From positions 248,001 through 312,000 of the forward strand of contig NZ_FVZN01000013.1 of assembly GCF_900168685.1 (NCBI RefSeq): a DNA stretch of 64,000 nt. Direction: 5' to 3'. Positions 52,613 to 62,803 of the stretch are shown in pieces. The position numbers and the translations under genes were made by a program. The stretch is from Solibacillus isronensis (lineage in GTDB: Bacteria > Bacillota > Bacilli > Bacillales_A > Planococcaceae). The notes beneath the pieces were generated by a model, which saw nothing but the letters and a program-made list of their open reading frames with translations, ran no database searches and was not told where the DNA came from. Position 1 is the first letter of the stretch. Every line of letters starts with the position of its first letter.

Positions 52613-54154
52613 TTACTGTTCGCTTGGCATAACTAACGATTTTCCTGTCATCTCTGCAGGTTGGGCAATATTAAGTAATTCAAGCATTGTCGGTGCCAGA
52701 TCGGCTAAAATGCCATCTTCATAAAGCTTAACACCAGGCTTAGTTACAATAACCGGTACCGGGTTTGTTGTATGTGCTGTCATCGGTTTGTCATCCAATG
52801 TCACTACTTCATCCGAGTTTCCATGGTCAGCTGTAATAATCGCATAGCCGCCTTTTGCAGTAATCGCATCAACAACTTTCCCTAGACACTCGTCCACCGT
52901 TTCGATCGCTTTAATCGTCGGTTCAAGCATCCCTGAATGTCCGACCATATCCGGGTTCGCAAAGTTTAAAATGATCCCATCGAACTTCTCTGCCGCAATA
53001 GCTTCCAGTAAAGAATCCGTCACTTCATACGCGCTCATCTCAGGCTTCAAGTCATAGGTTGCCACTTTTGGAGACGCGATTAAAATACGCTCCTCGCCGG
53101 CAAACGTATCTTCACGACCACCGCTCATAAAGAACGTGACATGCGGATACTTTTCTGTTTCCGCAATGCGCAGCTGAGTTTTGCCTGCTTTTGAAATCAC
53201 TTCACCGACCGTATTAACTAAGTTGTCATTTTCATATGCCACATCCGCTACGACATCATCACTGTAATGTGTAAACGTAACGAATTTCAGATTCGTCGGA
53301 TGATTTTCAGAGCGTGGCATCGCGTCAAACTTTTCATTCGTCATTAAAGAAGATAACTGAATCGCACGGTCCGGACGGAAGTTGAAGAAAATGACCGCAT
53401 CGTTCGTACTGATCGTTGCAGCAGGTCTTCCTTCTTCTGTCACGACAAACGGCACAACGAATTCATCAGTCAGTTCACGTTCATACGAAGACTGGACACC
53501 TGCTGTTGCAGTTGATGCTGTTTGACCGATTCCGTCAACTAATGCATTGTACGTTAAGCCGACACGTTCCCAACGGCGGTCACGGTCCATTGCATAATAG
53601 CGACCATGAATCGAAGCGAACTTCCCGATTCCAATTTCTTTCATTTGTTTTTCTGTTTCAAGAATATATTCAAGTGCTGTCGTTGGACCGACATCGCGTC
53701 CATCAAGGAAACCATGAACATATACTTGCTCAAGACCATTTGCTTTCGCCAATTTCAATAAGGCAAACAAATGCTCATAGTGGCTATGAACACCGCCATC
53801 TGAAAGCAGTCCCATTAAATGTAGCTTAGAACCATGTGCTTTCGCATGTTCAACAGCCGCAAGAAACGATTCGTTACGGAAGAAATCGCCGTCACGGATC
53901 GATTTGTGGATACGTGTTAAGGACTGGTACACAATGCGTCCAGCCCCGATATTTAAGTGTCCAACTTCAGAGTTCCCCATTTGACCTTCTGGTAGACCTA
54001 CTGCTTCACCACTTGCTATTAAAGTCGCATGTGGATATGCATGCCAGTAACGGTCAAAATTCGGTTTATTTGCTTGTGCTACGGCATTACCCTTCACTTC
54101 ATCGCGAAAGGCAAAGCCGTCTAGAATAATTAATGCAACGGGTTGTTTAGGCAT
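52613..54154 (-). CDS. gpmI: 2,3-bisphosphoglycerate-independent phosphoglycerate mutase
   Basis: A 513-residue Mn2+-dependent mutase (3-PG to 2-PG). It shows [19 protein letters not shown] (metal-binding Asp), [17 protein letters not shown] with catalytic Ser in [31 protein letters not shown] and [10 protein letters not shown]. The Mn2+ form is the one active in spore formers. It overlaps tpiA by eight bases and follows GGAGGCGG. Confidence 0.98.
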   Translation of the reverse strand: MPKQPVALIILDGFAFRDEVKGNAVAQANKPNFDRYWHAYPHATLIASGEAVGLPEGQMGNSEVGHLNIGAGRIVYQSLTRIHKSIRDGDFFRNESFLAAVEHAKAHGSKLHLMGLLSDGGVHSHYEHLFALLKLAKANGLEQVYVHGFLDGRDVGPTTALEYILETEKQMKEIGIGKFASIHGRYYAMDRDRRWERVGLTYNALVDGIGQTASTATAGVQSSYERELTDEFVVPFVVTEEGRPAATISTNDAVIFFNFRPDRAIQLSSLMTNEKFDAMPRSENHPTNLKFVTFTHYSDDVVADVAYENDNLVNTVGEVISKAGKTQLRIAETEKYPHVTFFMSGGREDTFAGEERILIASPKVATYDLKPEMSAYEVTDSLLEAIAAEKFDGIILNFANPDMVGHSGMLEPTIKAIETVDECLGKVVDAITAKGGYAIITADHGNSDEVVTLDDKPMTAHTTNPVPVIVTKPGVKLYEDGILADLAPTMLELLNIAQPAEMTGKSLVMPSEQ

Positions 54155-54908
54155 TTGCTGCCGCCTCCAATAATTTCATGAATGATGCTGGTTGTAGGCT
54201 TGCTCCTCCTACTAATGCGCCATCGATATGCTCTTGTGATAATAGCTCTTCAATGTTTTCAGGCTTTACACTGCCGCCGTACTGAATGCGCACTTTTTCA
54301 GCTGTATCTTTTCCGTATAATGTTTCAATCGCCAGACGGATTGCGCAGCATACTGTATTTGCATCTTCCGCAGTAGCTGTTTTGCCTGTTCCGATTGCCC
54401 AGATTGGCTCATATGCAATGACCATATGCTCTACTTCAATTGGAGCAAAGCCTTTTAGTGCCATTGTAATTTGGCGTGCTACTTTTGCTTCGGTTTGATC
54501 CGCTTCACGCTCTTCCAATGTTTCTCCGCAGCAAATAATCGGTACAATACCGTAATTAAGAGCAGCACGGACTTTTTTGTTGATCGCTTCGTCCGTTTCA
54601 TTGAATAGTTCACGACGCTCTGAATGCCCTAAAATAACATAATCAACATTGATATTCGAAAGCATTTTCGGGCTGATTTCCCCTGTGAACGCGCCTTCGT
54701 CTTCAAAGTGCATGTTTTGCGCGCCAATTGCCAGGCTTGAATCTTCTGCCGCTACGACAAGTGTCGGTAAATATAATGCAGGCGAACAGATGACCGCATC
54801 AACTTTATCTGGGGAAGGAACCTCTTGTTGGATTTCTTCGATAAAATCAACTGCCTCATCAAAGGACTTATACATTTTCCAGTTTCCTGCTATGATCGGT
54901 TTTCTCAT
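54147..54908 (-). CDS. tpiA: triosephosphate isomerase
   Basis: A 253-residue TIM barrel: [12 protein letters not shown] (catalytic Asn and Lys), [14 protein letters not shown] with His, [14 protein letters not shown] with catalytic Glu, and [14 protein letters not shown] follows GGAGGG. It overlaps gpmI, so the two are coupled. Confidence 0.98.
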   Translation of the reverse strand: MRKPIIAGNWKMYKSFDEAVDFIEEIQQEVPSPDKVDAVICSPALYLPTLVVAAEDSSLAIGAQNMHFEDEGAFTGEISPKMLSNINVDYVILGHSERRELFNETDEAINKKVRAALNYGIVPIICCGETLEEREADQTEAKVARQITMALKGFAPIEVEHMVIAYEPIWAIGTGKTATAEDANTVCCAIRLAIETLYGKDTAEKVRIQYGGSVKPENIEELLSQEHIDGALVGGASLQPASFMKLLEAAANA

Positions 54909-54944
54909 TCAAAACCCTCCGTTTTTAAAAGATTCTGTTCAATC

Positions 54945-55055
54945 ATGCCGTTGTTTTCCGCTACGGCGGACGCTTTCCCCGGGCGCGGCTCAAGCCTATA
55001 GTCTCGAGCATCGCGCTTTTCCCGGTGGAGTCGTCGCCTTCGCTCCAAACAACTA
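54945..55055. repeat. dispersed intergenic repeat, copy 2 (tpiA-pgk)
   Basis: GCCGTTGTTTTCCGCTACGG, then GGACGCTTTCCCCGGGCGCG ... GTCTCGAGCATCGCGCTTTT, then CCCGGTGGA, in the same orientation as copy 1 at 40076. It is inserted between two glycolytic genes that are normally adjacent. Confidence 0.8.
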
Positions 55056-55093
55056 ACATCCTGTAGTCACAGATATTTTAGCCTATTAACGTT

Positions 55094-56278
55094 TTATTTA
55101 TCGTTTAACGCAACAATTCCCGGTAATTCTTTACCCTCCATTAACTCTAATGAAGCACCGCCGCCTGTTGAAATATGGTCCATTTTCGAAGCGACTTCGA
55201 ATTTTTCTACCGCTGCAGCTGAGTCACCGCCGCCGATAATTGTGTAGCCGTCTGTTGTTGCCATTGCATTCGCAACTGTTTTCGTACCATTTGCAAATTT
55301 TTCCATTTCGAATACACCCATTGGTCCGTTCCAAATGATTAGTTTTGATTGCTTAATGACTTCTGCATAGTTTTCAGCCGTTTTCGGTCCGATATCAAGT
55401 CCCATCCAGTCAGATGGAATGGCATCGATTGCCACAACTTGAGTTTCAGCATCTTTAGAAAACTCGTTTGCTACGACAGCATCAACCGGCATGTGCAGTT
55501 GTACGCCTTTTGCTTTCGCTTGTTCGATAAAGCCTTTTGCCAGCTCGATTTTATCTTCTTCCAAGAGTGACTTCCCGATATCGTGACCCATCGCTTTGAC
55601 GAATGTAAATACTAAACCGCCACCGATAATCAGGTGATCCACTTTATCCAATAGGTTTTCAATAACACCGATTTTATCTTTAACTTTCGCTCCACCAATA
55701 ATTGCTGTGAACGGACGCTCTGGATTTGATAATGCTTTACCAAGTACGTCCAGCTCTTTTTCCATTAACAAGCCTGATACAGCCGGTACATGTTTTGCGA
55801 TACCTTCTGTTGAAGCATGTGCACGGTGAGCTGCGCCGAACGCATCATTTACATAAAGGTCCGCTAATTTCGCAAACTCTTTTGCCAATGCTTCGTCGTT
55901 TTTCTCTTCGCCTTTATGGAAACGAACATTTTCAAGCAGGATAATTTCGCCGTCTTGCATATTGTTAACCGCTGCTTCTACATCTGAACCAGTTGATTCA
56001 TCCAATTTTTTAACTGGCTTGTCCATTAATTCCGAAAGACGCTCGCCGACTGCTGTTAAGCGCATGTCCTCATTTACTTCGCCTTTTGGACGGCCAAGAT
56101 GTGAAGCTAAAATTACTTTTGCTCCAGCGTTTACTAGTTGTTCAATTGTTGGAATAGCTGCACGAATACGCGTTTCGTCGGCAATGCGGCCCTCATCCAT
56201 TGGCACATTAAAATCGACACGCACAAATACGCGTTTTCCTTTTACATCTACATCGTTCATTGATTTCTTTAAAAACAT
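55094..56278 (-). CDS. pgk: phosphoglycerate kinase
   Basis: A 394-residue kinase (1,3-BPG + ADP to 3-PG + ATP): [47 protein letters not shown]-type [35 protein letters not shown] and the nucleotide loop [17 protein letters not shown] follows AAGGAGG. Confidence 0.98.
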   Translation of the reverse strand: MFLKKSMNDVDVKGKRVFVRVDFNVPMDEGRIADETRIRAAIPTIEQLVNAGAKVILASHLGRPKGEVNEDMRLTAVGERLSELMDKPVKKLDESTGSDVEAAVNNMQDGEIILLENVRFHKGEEKNDEALAKEFAKLADLYVNDAFGAAHRAHASTEGIAKHVPAVSGLLMEKELDVLGKALSNPERPFTAIIGGAKVKDKIGVIENLLDKVDHLIIGGGLVFTFVKAMGHDIGKSLLEEDKIELAKGFIEQAKAKGVQLHMPVDAVVANEFSKDAETQVVAIDAIPSDWMGLDIGPKTAENYAEVIKQSKLIIWNGPMGVFEMEKFANGTKTVANAMATTDGYTIIGGGDSAAAVEKFEVASKMDHISTGGGASLELMEGKELPGIVALNDK

Positions 56279-56404
56279 ACTGAAAATCCTCCTTCATAGT
56301 CGTTCGTCAATTATTGTGGATCGTATACTCGCTAGTTAAAATAGTAACAAAATTCGATAAGACTGTCTTGGTATCGCCTCTGTTTTGTATATTTTCCTTA
56401 TATC

Positions 56405-56447
56405 CGAAAAAAGAGCGGTCCGGGTGAGTCCCTGCCGCTCTTTTACC
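56405..56447 (-). terminator. terminator between gap and pgk
   Basis: AAAAGAGCGG pairs with CCGCTCTTTT; on the minus strand TTTTTT follows. Confidence 0.8.
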
Positions 56448-56510
56448 CTTATTTATTATAAGGTTTACATGTATTAAAGGCTATACTTTTTATGCCCGTT
56501 TCCTTTTAAT

Positions 56511-56552
56511 ATGACACACTTTTCCTTTAATTCCGAAAAAGTATGTCACATT
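56511..56552 (-). terminator. hairpin just after gap
   Basis: ATGACACACTTTT pairs with AAAAGTATGTCACAT around an A/T-rich loop, 12 bases after the gap stop on the minus strand. It may be a 3' stability element or first terminator. Confidence 0.6.
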
Positions 56553-56563
56553 TAGAGGGATTA

Positions 56564-57577
56564 TTATGCTTTTTCGATACCTTGTTTAGCGATATATAAA
56601 GCTAAATCCATTAAACGAGTAGAGTAGCCGATTTCGTTATCATACCAAGAAACTACTTTCGCCATACGACCTTCCATTACCATTGTTGATAAACCATCAA
56701 TTGTAGAAGAAGCTGGGTTACCATTGTAGTCGATTGATACTAATGGTAATTCGTTGTAAGCAAGAATGCCTTTTAATTCGCCTTCAGATGCTTCTTTTAA
56801 TGCTGCGTTAATTGAATCTGTAGTTACGTCTTTATCCAATTCAACAACTAAGTCAACACATGAAACGTTTGGTGTTGGAACACGCATTGAGAAACCGTCT
56901 AGTTTGCCTTTTAATTGTGGTAATACTTTAGATACTGCGATTGCTGCACCTGTAGTTGTCGGGATCATTGATACCGCGCCTGCACGTGCACGACGTGGGT
57001 CAGAGTGCGGGAAGTCAAGGATACGTTGGTCATTTGTATATGAGTGAATTGTTGTCATCATACCGCGTTTGATACCGAATTTTTCGTCTAACACTTTTGC
57101 AAGTGGTGCTAAACAGTTTGTTGTACAAGAAGCATTTGAAATAACATCTTGTGCTGGGTCATAATCTTCGTGGTTAACACCCATTACATATGTTGGCATA
57201 TCGCCTTTTGCTGGTGCAGAAAGGATTGCTTTTTTCGCGCCTGCTTCGATATGTTTTGATACTTCTTCCATTGAACGCCATCTACCAGTACATTCTAAAA
57301 CTACATCTACACCAAGTTCACCCCATGGTAATTTTGCAGGATCTTTTTCAGAAAGCACTTGAATACGTTTGCCGTTTACGATAAATGCATCTTCTTCTGC
57401 TTGAACGTCTGCATCATACACTCCATGTACTGAGTCGTATTTTAATAAATGTGCAAGCTGTCCAGCGTCAGTTAAATCATTTACTGCAACTACTTCAAAT
57501 TCCTCGTGCTTCATTGCTTCACGGAATACTAAACGTCCGATTCGTCCAAATCCATTGATTGCTAATTGTAATGCCAT
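56564..57577 (-). CDS. gap: glyceraldehyde-3-phosphate dehydrogenase (NAD-dependent, glycolytic)
   Basis: A 337-residue dehydrogenase: INGFGRIGRLVFREAM (NAD fold), SNASCTTNCLAPLAKVLDEK with catalytic Cys, HSYTNDQRILDFPH, and WYDNEIGYSTRLMDL. Its position after cggR identifies it as the glycolytic GapA type. ATG 57577 follows TTGGAGG. Transcription with cggR is expected to be controlled by the CggR operator. Confidence 0.97.
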   Translation of the reverse strand: MALQLAINGFGRIGRLVFREAMKHEEFEVVAVNDLTDAGQLAHLLKYDSVHGVYDADVQAEEDAFIVNGKRIQVLSEKDPAKLPWGELGVDVVLECTGRWRSMEEVSKHIEAGAKKAILSAPAKGDMPTYVMGVNHEDYDPAQDVISNASCTTNCLAPLAKVLDEKFGIKRGMMTTIHSYTNDQRILDFPHSDPRRARAGAVSMIPTTTGAAIAVSKVLPQLKGKLDGFSMRVPTPNVSCVDLVVELDKDVTTDSINAALKEASEGELKGILAYNELPLVSIDYNGNPASSTIDGLSTMVMEGRMAKVVSWYDNEIGYSTRLMDLALYIAKQGIEKA

Positions 57578-57643
57578 GTGTAATTCCTCCAATAACTTTA
57601 TTATTAAAATAGTATGTGTAAAATCATACTTTTAAAAACATGT

Positions 57644-58672
57644 TTAATTTTCAAGAATTGTACTTGCGGTTTGCTCATCTGTAATCAAAATCGTTTGCGA
57701 TGCGGCATTTTTAAAATACGCCTGAATCGCAGCCGCCTTATTTCTGCCTGCCGCAATGGCAAGAACATGCTTCGCTTTGTTTACTTGATCACGCTGGATT
57801 CCAATTGTCCTAAGATGATGAACCGTGTCACCATTTGCATTGAAATAGTAGCCAAATGCTTCGGCAACCGCGCCTTTTTCTTCAAGTATTTGCTGCTCCT
57901 GCTGTGAACTTTTACGACGAAGCGCCATTTCCTGTGCTGCCCCGATTCCGTGAATAACGATATCCACCTGTTCATAAAGTGTAATCATTTCCCGAATAAT
58001 CGGTTCATCCTTCATCGCTTCATACGCCTGCTCACTTAAATGCTCGGGCAAAAACAATGTGCGGTATGTTGCCCCGCATCTTTTTGAAAACTTCGAAACA
58101 ATTGTATTCGCCTGGAATGTCATCTCATCACCCATACCACCGCGTGCCGCAATAAAATTCGCGTCGCTCAGCACCGGGACATCCGATAAATATTCCTTCA
58201 TCGATGCAACACTGCTGCCGCCTGTTACCGCAATTTTGACTTTCGCAGTTGCGATTTGCTGTAATACTTGTGCCGCAACTTTACCGAGCTGCTGCTTTAC
58301 CGTTTCATCCTGTTCGGCATCACCTGGCACAATGATGACACGTGCGATGCCAAAGATGTTTGTAAGCTGCTGTTCCATCGCTACAATACCGGAAAGCTCA
58401 CGATACAGTTCGTAAAGCTGTTCTATTACTTCATACCCTTTTGGCGTGCAAATCATGCCTTTTTTTTGAATCAAGATCAATTGCTGTTCGCTCAGGACCG
58501 TTGTTTCATTCCGGATATCACGCTCTGTCATCTGTAGCTGCTCTCCTAAAGCACGTCTACCAATCGGGCTAAATGTCGCAATTGCTTGTAAAACTCTAAA
58601 TCTTTTTTGAAAAAGAGCATCAATTTCAGGCATTAGTTTACGCTCAGCTGCAAAAAATGAAATATCCGTCAA
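57644..58672 (-). CDS. cggR: central glycolytic genes regulator CggR
   Basis: A 342-residue SorC/DeoR-type repressor that senses fructose-1,6-bisphosphate. It has the N-terminal helix-turn-helix IATFSPIGRRALGEQLQMTE and a sugar-binding domain (IAVTGGSSVASMKEYL; ARGGMGDEMTFQANTI; GIGAAQEMALRRKSS; AFGYYFNANGDTVH). TTG 58672 is preferred: AGGTGG lies four bases upstream, and the N-terminus (AAERKLMPEIDALFQKRF) then matches the plan of B. subtilis CggR. It is upstream of gap, the classical arrangement. Confidence 0.95.
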   Translation of the reverse strand: MTDISFFAAERKLMPEIDALFQKRFRVLQAIATFSPIGRRALGEQLQMTERDIRNETTVLSEQQLILIQKKGMICTPKGYEVIEQLYELYRELSGIVAMEQQLTNIFGIARVIIVPGDAEQDETVKQQLGKVAAQVLQQIATAKVKIAVTGGSSVASMKEYLSDVPVLSDANFIAARGGMGDEMTFQANTIVSKFSKRCGATYRTLFLPEHLSEQAYEAMKDEPIIREMITLYEQVDIVIHGIGAAQEMALRRKSSQQEQQILEEKGAVAEAFGYYFNANGDTVHHLRTIGIQRDQVNKAKHVLAIAAGRNKAAAIQAYFKNAASQTILITDEQTASTILEN

Positions 58673-58697
58673 AAAACCACCTACCCGATTTATCCTG

Positions 58698-58745
58698 TTG
58701 GACAATATATGTCCCACATAAATAATTTATGTCCCACATGGGGTA
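58698..58745. promoter_or_regulatory. CggR operator
   Basis: On the minus strand ATGTGGGACATAAATTATTT is followed by ATGTGGGACATATATTGTCC, a direct repeat of GGGACAT as in the B. subtilis cggR-gapA operator (CGGGAC ... TGTC twice). Autorepression of cggR-gap relieved by fructose-1,6-bisphosphate is expected. Confidence 0.88.
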
Positions 58746-58843
58746 AAAAAAATAATTTCTGTCTTTATTATAGATCGCCTTGAAGTGATTTGCAACTTAT
58801 ATGACCGAATTTATAACAAAAAATAGCGAACAGGCACCGATGA

Positions 58844-59077
58844 CTAGTCCACCAGCGCCTCGTACAATGTCGCATAATCAAGCTGCCCGCATTGCACAAC
58901 GTCGCCGTTATACTCAACAACCGGGATTATCAGCATATACTTTTCATGCGCTTCATCGTCTTCTTCTATATTATAGTGCTCAATCGTAAAGTCGATATCC
59001 TCCTGCACAATTTTTAACGTATGAAGTCCTTCGACGCAAAGTCCGCAGTCCGGTTTCGAATAAAATTTAATGATCAT
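58844..59077 (-). CDS. glutaredoxin-like (DUF836) protein
   Basis: A 77-residue thioredoxin-fold protein: MIIKFYSKPDCGLCVEGLHT with CxxC at 11-14 and a cis-Pro position in MLIIPVVEYNGDVV. It would act in thiol-disulfide exchange in the cytosol. ATG follows AGGGGGG. The neighbouring array 3 lies directly upstream. Confidence 0.88.
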   Translation of the reverse strand: MIIKFYSKPDCGLCVEGLHTLKIVQEDIDFTIEHYNIEEDDEAHEKYMLIIPVVEYNGDVVQCGQLDYATLYEALVD

Positions 59078-59135
59078 TGGCAGTTCCCCCCTTTTTTTAT
59101 TATTATAGCGAAGTTTGGGTGGGGGTGGTGGGGAT

Positions 59136-59825
59136 TTATTAGAAGATTTTTTGGTTTATTAGAAGGTTCGGGTGGGTTATTAGAAGTTCTCGACCACTTA
59201 TTAGAACAACGCACCAACTTATTAGAAAACCGCTACACCACCTCATTAAAACTTCGCAACCGCATTTAAAAAATGCGTAACTCATTCCATCAGCTGGGGA
59301 TTTATTAGAACTTTTTACGCTATATTAGAACTTTCGGCCGACATATTAGAAGTTCTCCATCACTTATTAGCACATCCGGGCTACTTATTTGAACATCGGC
59401 CACTTATATTAGAAGATCGGCTTTATATTAGAACTTTTCCGGGTTTATTAGAACATCGCGGATACTTATTAGAAAATGCCCACATCATTTTCATCTACCG
59501 CTTTTATTAGAACTATTCCCGCCTATATTAGAACAACCGGCTAACTTATTAGAAGTTCTCGACCGTTTATTAAAACAACGCATCAACTTATTAGAAAACC
59601 TGGCAAAAACTTCGCGAACCCATATTAAAAAATACGTTCTGCCGCTTTTATTAGAACTTTCCCCGATATATTAGAACATCCGACTGACATATTAGAAGTT
59701 CTCGACCCCTTATTAGCAGATCCCCACCACTTATTTGAACATCGGCCACTTATATTAGAAGATCCGCGTTTTATTAGAACTTTCTCCAGTTTATTAGAAC
59801 ATCTCACCAACTTATTAGAAAACCA
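59136..59825 (+). repeat. 21-bp-period TTATTAGAA array 3 (about 29 units, 690 bp)
   Basis: TTATTAGAA/ATATTAGAA recurs about 29 times with a usual period of 20-21 bp. Spacer types recur in order: GAAGTTCTCGACC, GAACATCGGCCACTTA, GAAGATC, GAACTTTYYCC, GAACATC, GAAAACC. The array is therefore made of about three ~200-300 bp higher-order copies. In the plus frame it reads LLEVLDHLLEQRTNLLENR and, later, LLEVLDRLLKQRINLLENL. It lies upstream of the glutaredoxin gene and downstream of the TPM gene, both minus. Confidence 0.92.
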
Positions 59826-59881
59826 CGGTACAAAAGAAGCACCCCACCACAAAAAGTGAGATGCCGTCCTTAAACCTCAAC

Positions 59882-60688
59882 CTAAAACTTCCTGCCCGCG
59901 CCTCCGCCGAATGAGCCGCCGCCTCCGAAGCCGCCAAAGCCGCCCGATGAACCGCCACCACCGCCGAAGCCGCCGCCTCCGAAACCACCGAAACCGCCAG
60001 TGCGGTATACTCGGCGTGCTGTGCGTCGGCGTCCACCTGGGCCACCGCCACCACCGAACTTCGTAATGATGTAGTAAATAATAATGATCAATATAATGAA
60101 GCCGATTGAAATCCCGTCATCATCATTTGACGCAACAGGCTGTACTAGATCCGCGCCGCCTGCTTCACCACCCATTTCTTCATATAAAACGGAAAAGATA
60201 CTGGCGAATGCATTTGTATAATCATCATTCTTTAAATATGGCAACATATACGTATCGATCATGCTGCCAATTTTCCCGTCCGGATAATCTCCTTCAAGAC
60301 CGCCGCCGACCGTAATCCATACATCATTTTGCCCTGGCCCTTGCTCGGTTGTCGCAAAGATAAGCATACCGTTATCGAGCGCTTCATCACCGATACCCCA
60401 GCTGCGCAGCGTCTCTGTACCGAATTCAAACGCATCCATTCCATCGATCGTATCAACAGTCATCATGACAATGACATTTCCCGTTGAACCTTCGAGCGCT
60501 TTTGCCGACTGGATCAAGTTTTGTTCCACATCATCGGACAGAACGTTTGCATAATCGTACACGTAAGAATTGTAGGCCGGTTTTTCTGGTATGGCTGCCA
60601 TCGCTTGGAGTGGTACGAGTATTAACCATAAAAGAAGCGATACCATTAATCTCACATACAGTCCCCCCTTTTTCGAAGCTTCGGTCAT
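59882..60688 (-). CDS. TPM-domain (YgcG-like) membrane protein
   Basis: About 268 residues: signal peptide (LMVSLLLWLILVPLQAMA), a TPM domain (YVYDYANVLSDDVEQNLIQS; VIVMMTVDTIDGMDAFEFGT; DNGMLIFATTEQGP), a membrane helix (ISIGFIILIIIIYYIITKF) and a Gly-rich C-terminus (GGFGGGGFGGGGGSSGGFGG). The family often pairs with LemA, as here. ATG 60688 follows AAGGAG; GTG 60649 just before the signal peptide is also possible. The Gly tail lies inside the cell by topology or outside, depending on processing. Confidence 0.85.
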   Translation of the reverse strand: MTEASKKGGLYVRLMVSLLLWLILVPLQAMAAIPEKPAYNSYVYDYANVLSDDVEQNLIQSAKALEGSTGNVIVMMTVDTIDGMDAFEFGTETLRSWGIGDEALDNGMLIFATTEQGPGQNDVWITVGGGLEGDYPDGKIGSMIDTYMLPYLKNDDYTNAFASIFSVLYEEMGGEAGGADLVQPVASNDDDGISIGFIILIIIIYYIITKFGGGGGPGGRRRTARRVYRTGGFGGFGGGGFGGGGGSSGGFGGFGGGGSFGGGAGRKF

Positions 60689-60714
60689 TGCCGACTCCTT
60701 CATTACTCCCATCA

Positions 60715-61305
60715 TTAATCACCAAAATCGACAGCCGGTGCTTCTTCCACACCTTCTTTAATTTCGAAGTAGTCTTTTTGTTCAAAGCTGAACATGCCCG
60801 CGATTAAGTTTCCTGGGAAGCGGCGAACATCATTATTAAACTGCTGAACCGTGTCATTGTAATCTTTACGCGCTACTGTTAAGCGATTTTCTGTCCCTGC
60901 CAGTTCATCCATTAAACGTGTAAATTGTACATCCGCTTTTAAATTCGGATAGTTTTCAACTACAACGAGTAAACGGGCTAATGCAGAAGACAGCTCATTA
61001 TTTGCGTCCGCCGTTTCTTCTACTGTATTGGCATTCCCGTATTGTGTACGGGCATCTGCAATCTGTGTGAAAATTTCTTCCTCGTGTTCGGCATAACCTT
61101 TGACCGTATTTACTAAGTTCGGCACTAAATCAAATCGACGCTGCAGCTGGTTTTCAACTTGTGCCCATGCGGCATCCACCGTTTCTTCACCTGTAACAAG
61201 TTTGTTGTATTTTGGCACGACAAGCATAGCCGCAATGACAATCAATGCAACAATTGCAATAAGGGCGACTAATACGGCACTTCCTTGTTCATTTTTTTTA
61301 AACAT
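60715..61305 (-). CDS. LemA-family protein
   Basis: About 196 residues with one N-terminal membrane helix (SAVLVALIAIVALIVIAAML), then a long helical bundle: YNKLVTGEETVDAAWAQVEN, QLQRRFDLVPNLVNTVKGYA and DYNDTVQQFNNDVRRFPGNL. ATG 61305 is favoured because AGAGAGG is placed nine bases before it. Its stop overlaps a possible start of the TPM gene (TAATG), so they form an operon. The role in the envelope is not established. Confidence 0.9.
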   Translation of the reverse strand: MFKKNEQGSAVLVALIAIVALIVIAAMLVVPKYNKLVTGEETVDAAWAQVENQLQRRFDLVPNLVNTVKGYAEHEEEIFTQIADARTQYGNANTVEETADANNELSSALARLLVVVENYPNLKADVQFTRLMDELAGTENRLTVARKDYNDTVQQFNNDVRRFPGNLIAGMFSFEQKDYFEIKEGVEEAPAVDFGD

Positions 61306-61403
61306 TTGCCCCATCCTCTCTTTTTTTAAAAATGCGTATAAAAATACTGTTCGTTTCCACAATAAGAGCGTACGAAATATCTTACTATGGAGGTTACTAA
61401 TTC

Positions 61404-62015
61404 ATGTTTACCCAATCATCCCAATCTCAAGACAATCAAATGCCTTTTTCAACAAATCATGGTGCCCATGAAATACTGGATGTACATGAAGTACTAAGCG
61501 CGATGATCGGCGGATTAAACCAATTCGTCCTGCTTCGCGATCAAATTCAAGATAGCGAGCTTTTATCTATTTTGGATCGTCAGTACGCTTTTATGCTTGA
61601 TGAGTACAATATTACGATGGAAGCCTTTAAAACAGGTCATGATCCAAAACACCCTACACGCAGCTACAGTATGAACATGGGGAACGATACAATTTATGGC
61701 ATCAAACCTGGTGAGCCGAAAAAACCGATCACTTCAGCAAGTGAAATTAATGATGCGATTATTTCAGGCTTCTTGCTAAGCGTTCATAAAATGGGAGCTT
61801 CAGGGAAAACAGTAGCTGCTTTAGAAAGCACAAACCCTGTTGTTCGTCGTGTACTGCAAGATTCAGTACCAAACTGCATCGAAATGGCCTACGAACTTTC
61901 ACTGTATCAAAACAAAAAAGGCTATTACCAAGTACCACAACTATCACCACAGGATATGAGCACAATGCTCAATATGTACGGTCAAGCAGAACAAGCAAAA
62001 AATATGCCTAACTAG
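61404..62015 (+). CDS. spore coat protein of the CotF family
   Basis: About 203 residues with the CotF-type ferritin-like helical domain: EVLSAMIGGLNQFVLLRDQI, SELLSILDRQYAFMLDEYNI and VVRRVLQDSVPNCIEMAYEL. A Gln/Pro/Met-rich start and tail (QVPQLSPQDMSTMLNMYGQA) are typical. It supports a spore-forming host. ATG follows GGAGG. A sigma-K-like promoter would be expected but I could not identify one with confidence. Confidence 0.88.
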   Translation: MFTQSSQSQDNQMPFSTNHGAHEILDVHEVLSAMIGGLNQFVLLRDQIQDSELLSILDRQYAFMLDEYNITMEAFKTGHDPKHPTRSYSMNMGNDTIYGIKPGEPKKPITSASEINDAIISGFLLSVHKMGASGKTVAALESTNPVVRRVLQDSVPNCIEMAYELSLYQNKKGYYQVPQLSPQDMSTMLNMYGQAEQAKNMPN

Positions 62016-62161
62016 TATGCCCAATAAACTATACGAATGAATCATTGTATAGTTTCAATTTTCAAATAATTAATCCAATATTTACAATAAATATTTCAGG
62101 CAGAAGTACAAACAATAGGAACGGTGCTCGTTACACCCACTACGATGAAGGAGGCGCTTTT

Positions 62162-62338
62162 ATGAAAAATATTCGTGAAGGTTTAATTCCGACTGTACTT
62201 GGATCAGCTGTCACTGCAACGGGGTATGCAATGAAACAAAAAATCGGTACGAACAAGATGATTGCCAATACCATTTTCGGTTTCGGCCTTGCCCATATTG
62301 TATTAGGGGCAATTGACCTTGTAGAACATCGTAAGTAA
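62162..62338 (+). CDS. small membrane protein, hypothetical
   Basis: A 58-residue protein: MKNIREGLIPTVLGSAVTAT, then a second hydrophobic stretch MIANTIFGFGLAHIVLGAID. Two short helices likely span the membrane. ATG 62162 follows AAGGAGG, a very strong site. Similar small asparagine-poor membrane proteins occur in sporulating Bacillales, but I do not recognise a named family. A terminator follows at once. Confidence 0.65.
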   Translation: MKNIREGLIPTVLGSAVTATGYAMKQKIGTNKMIANTIFGFGLAHIVLGAIDLVEHRK

Positions 62339-62360
62339 TAAAAGCAGGATTATCTGCTTT
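62339..62360 (+). terminator. terminator after the 62162 gene
   Basis: AAAAGCAG-GATTAT-CTGCTTTT. Confidence 0.75.
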
Positions 62361-62601
62361 TATGAAAAGCTGGCTCAAAGAATCATTACGATTCTTTACA
62401 GCCAGCTTTTTTCCTTTCTATTTCGAGACTGAAAACAGCTTAACCCCAACTTAGAAAGGGATTAAGCTGTTTATATTTATAAGAATTATTAATTAAATAA
62501 GAGTAAAACAATACCCACAAAAATAATCATATTTGCTGGAATTAACGAACAATTAAAAAAGCACAAACGCTATTCCAGTGTTTGTGCTAAATGTTATTAA
62601 A
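62361..62601. other. hairpin-rich intergenic stretch
   Basis: Three stable inverted repeats: AGCTGGCT ... AGCCAGCT (62366-62411) with TTTTTT after it, AGCTTAACCCC ... GGGATTAAGCT (62437-62470), and AGCACAAAC ... GTTTGTGCT (62558-62589). No gene is supported. The first and third look like terminators. Confidence 0.5.
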
Positions 62602-62760
62602 TCATATCATATTAATATGCCTTTTATTTATCCGCACTAAGGCGGGATTTCCATCGAAAAATTCAAAAGAACTCTCTGTATAAACCCCAGTATATTTTCT
62701 ACGATTGCTCCTTTTTAAGGTGATATATCGTAAAGCAGAAATCGCTTCTCGCTGGCTCAC
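62602..62760 (-). CDS. possible small protein
   Basis: GTG 62760 follows AAGGGGCAGGGGG. The 52-residue frame (SQREAISALRYITLKRSNRR, then KYTGVYTESS) is basic and has no family I know. The start signal is good but the sequence could be a chance frame. Confidence 0.3.
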   Translation of the reverse strand: MSQREAISALRYITLKRSNRRKYTGVYTESSFEFFDGNPALVRINKRHINMI

Positions 62761-62803
62761 CCCCCTGCCCCTTAAGTTAAAGGCCAAATTCCTTCAGCCC
62801 GAT

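Noticed and set aside
59136-59825. CRISPR array
   Set aside because: The motif is only 9-10 bp, the intervals are ~11 bp, the motif varies (ATATTAGAA, TTATTTGAA), spacers recur, and no cas genes are near.
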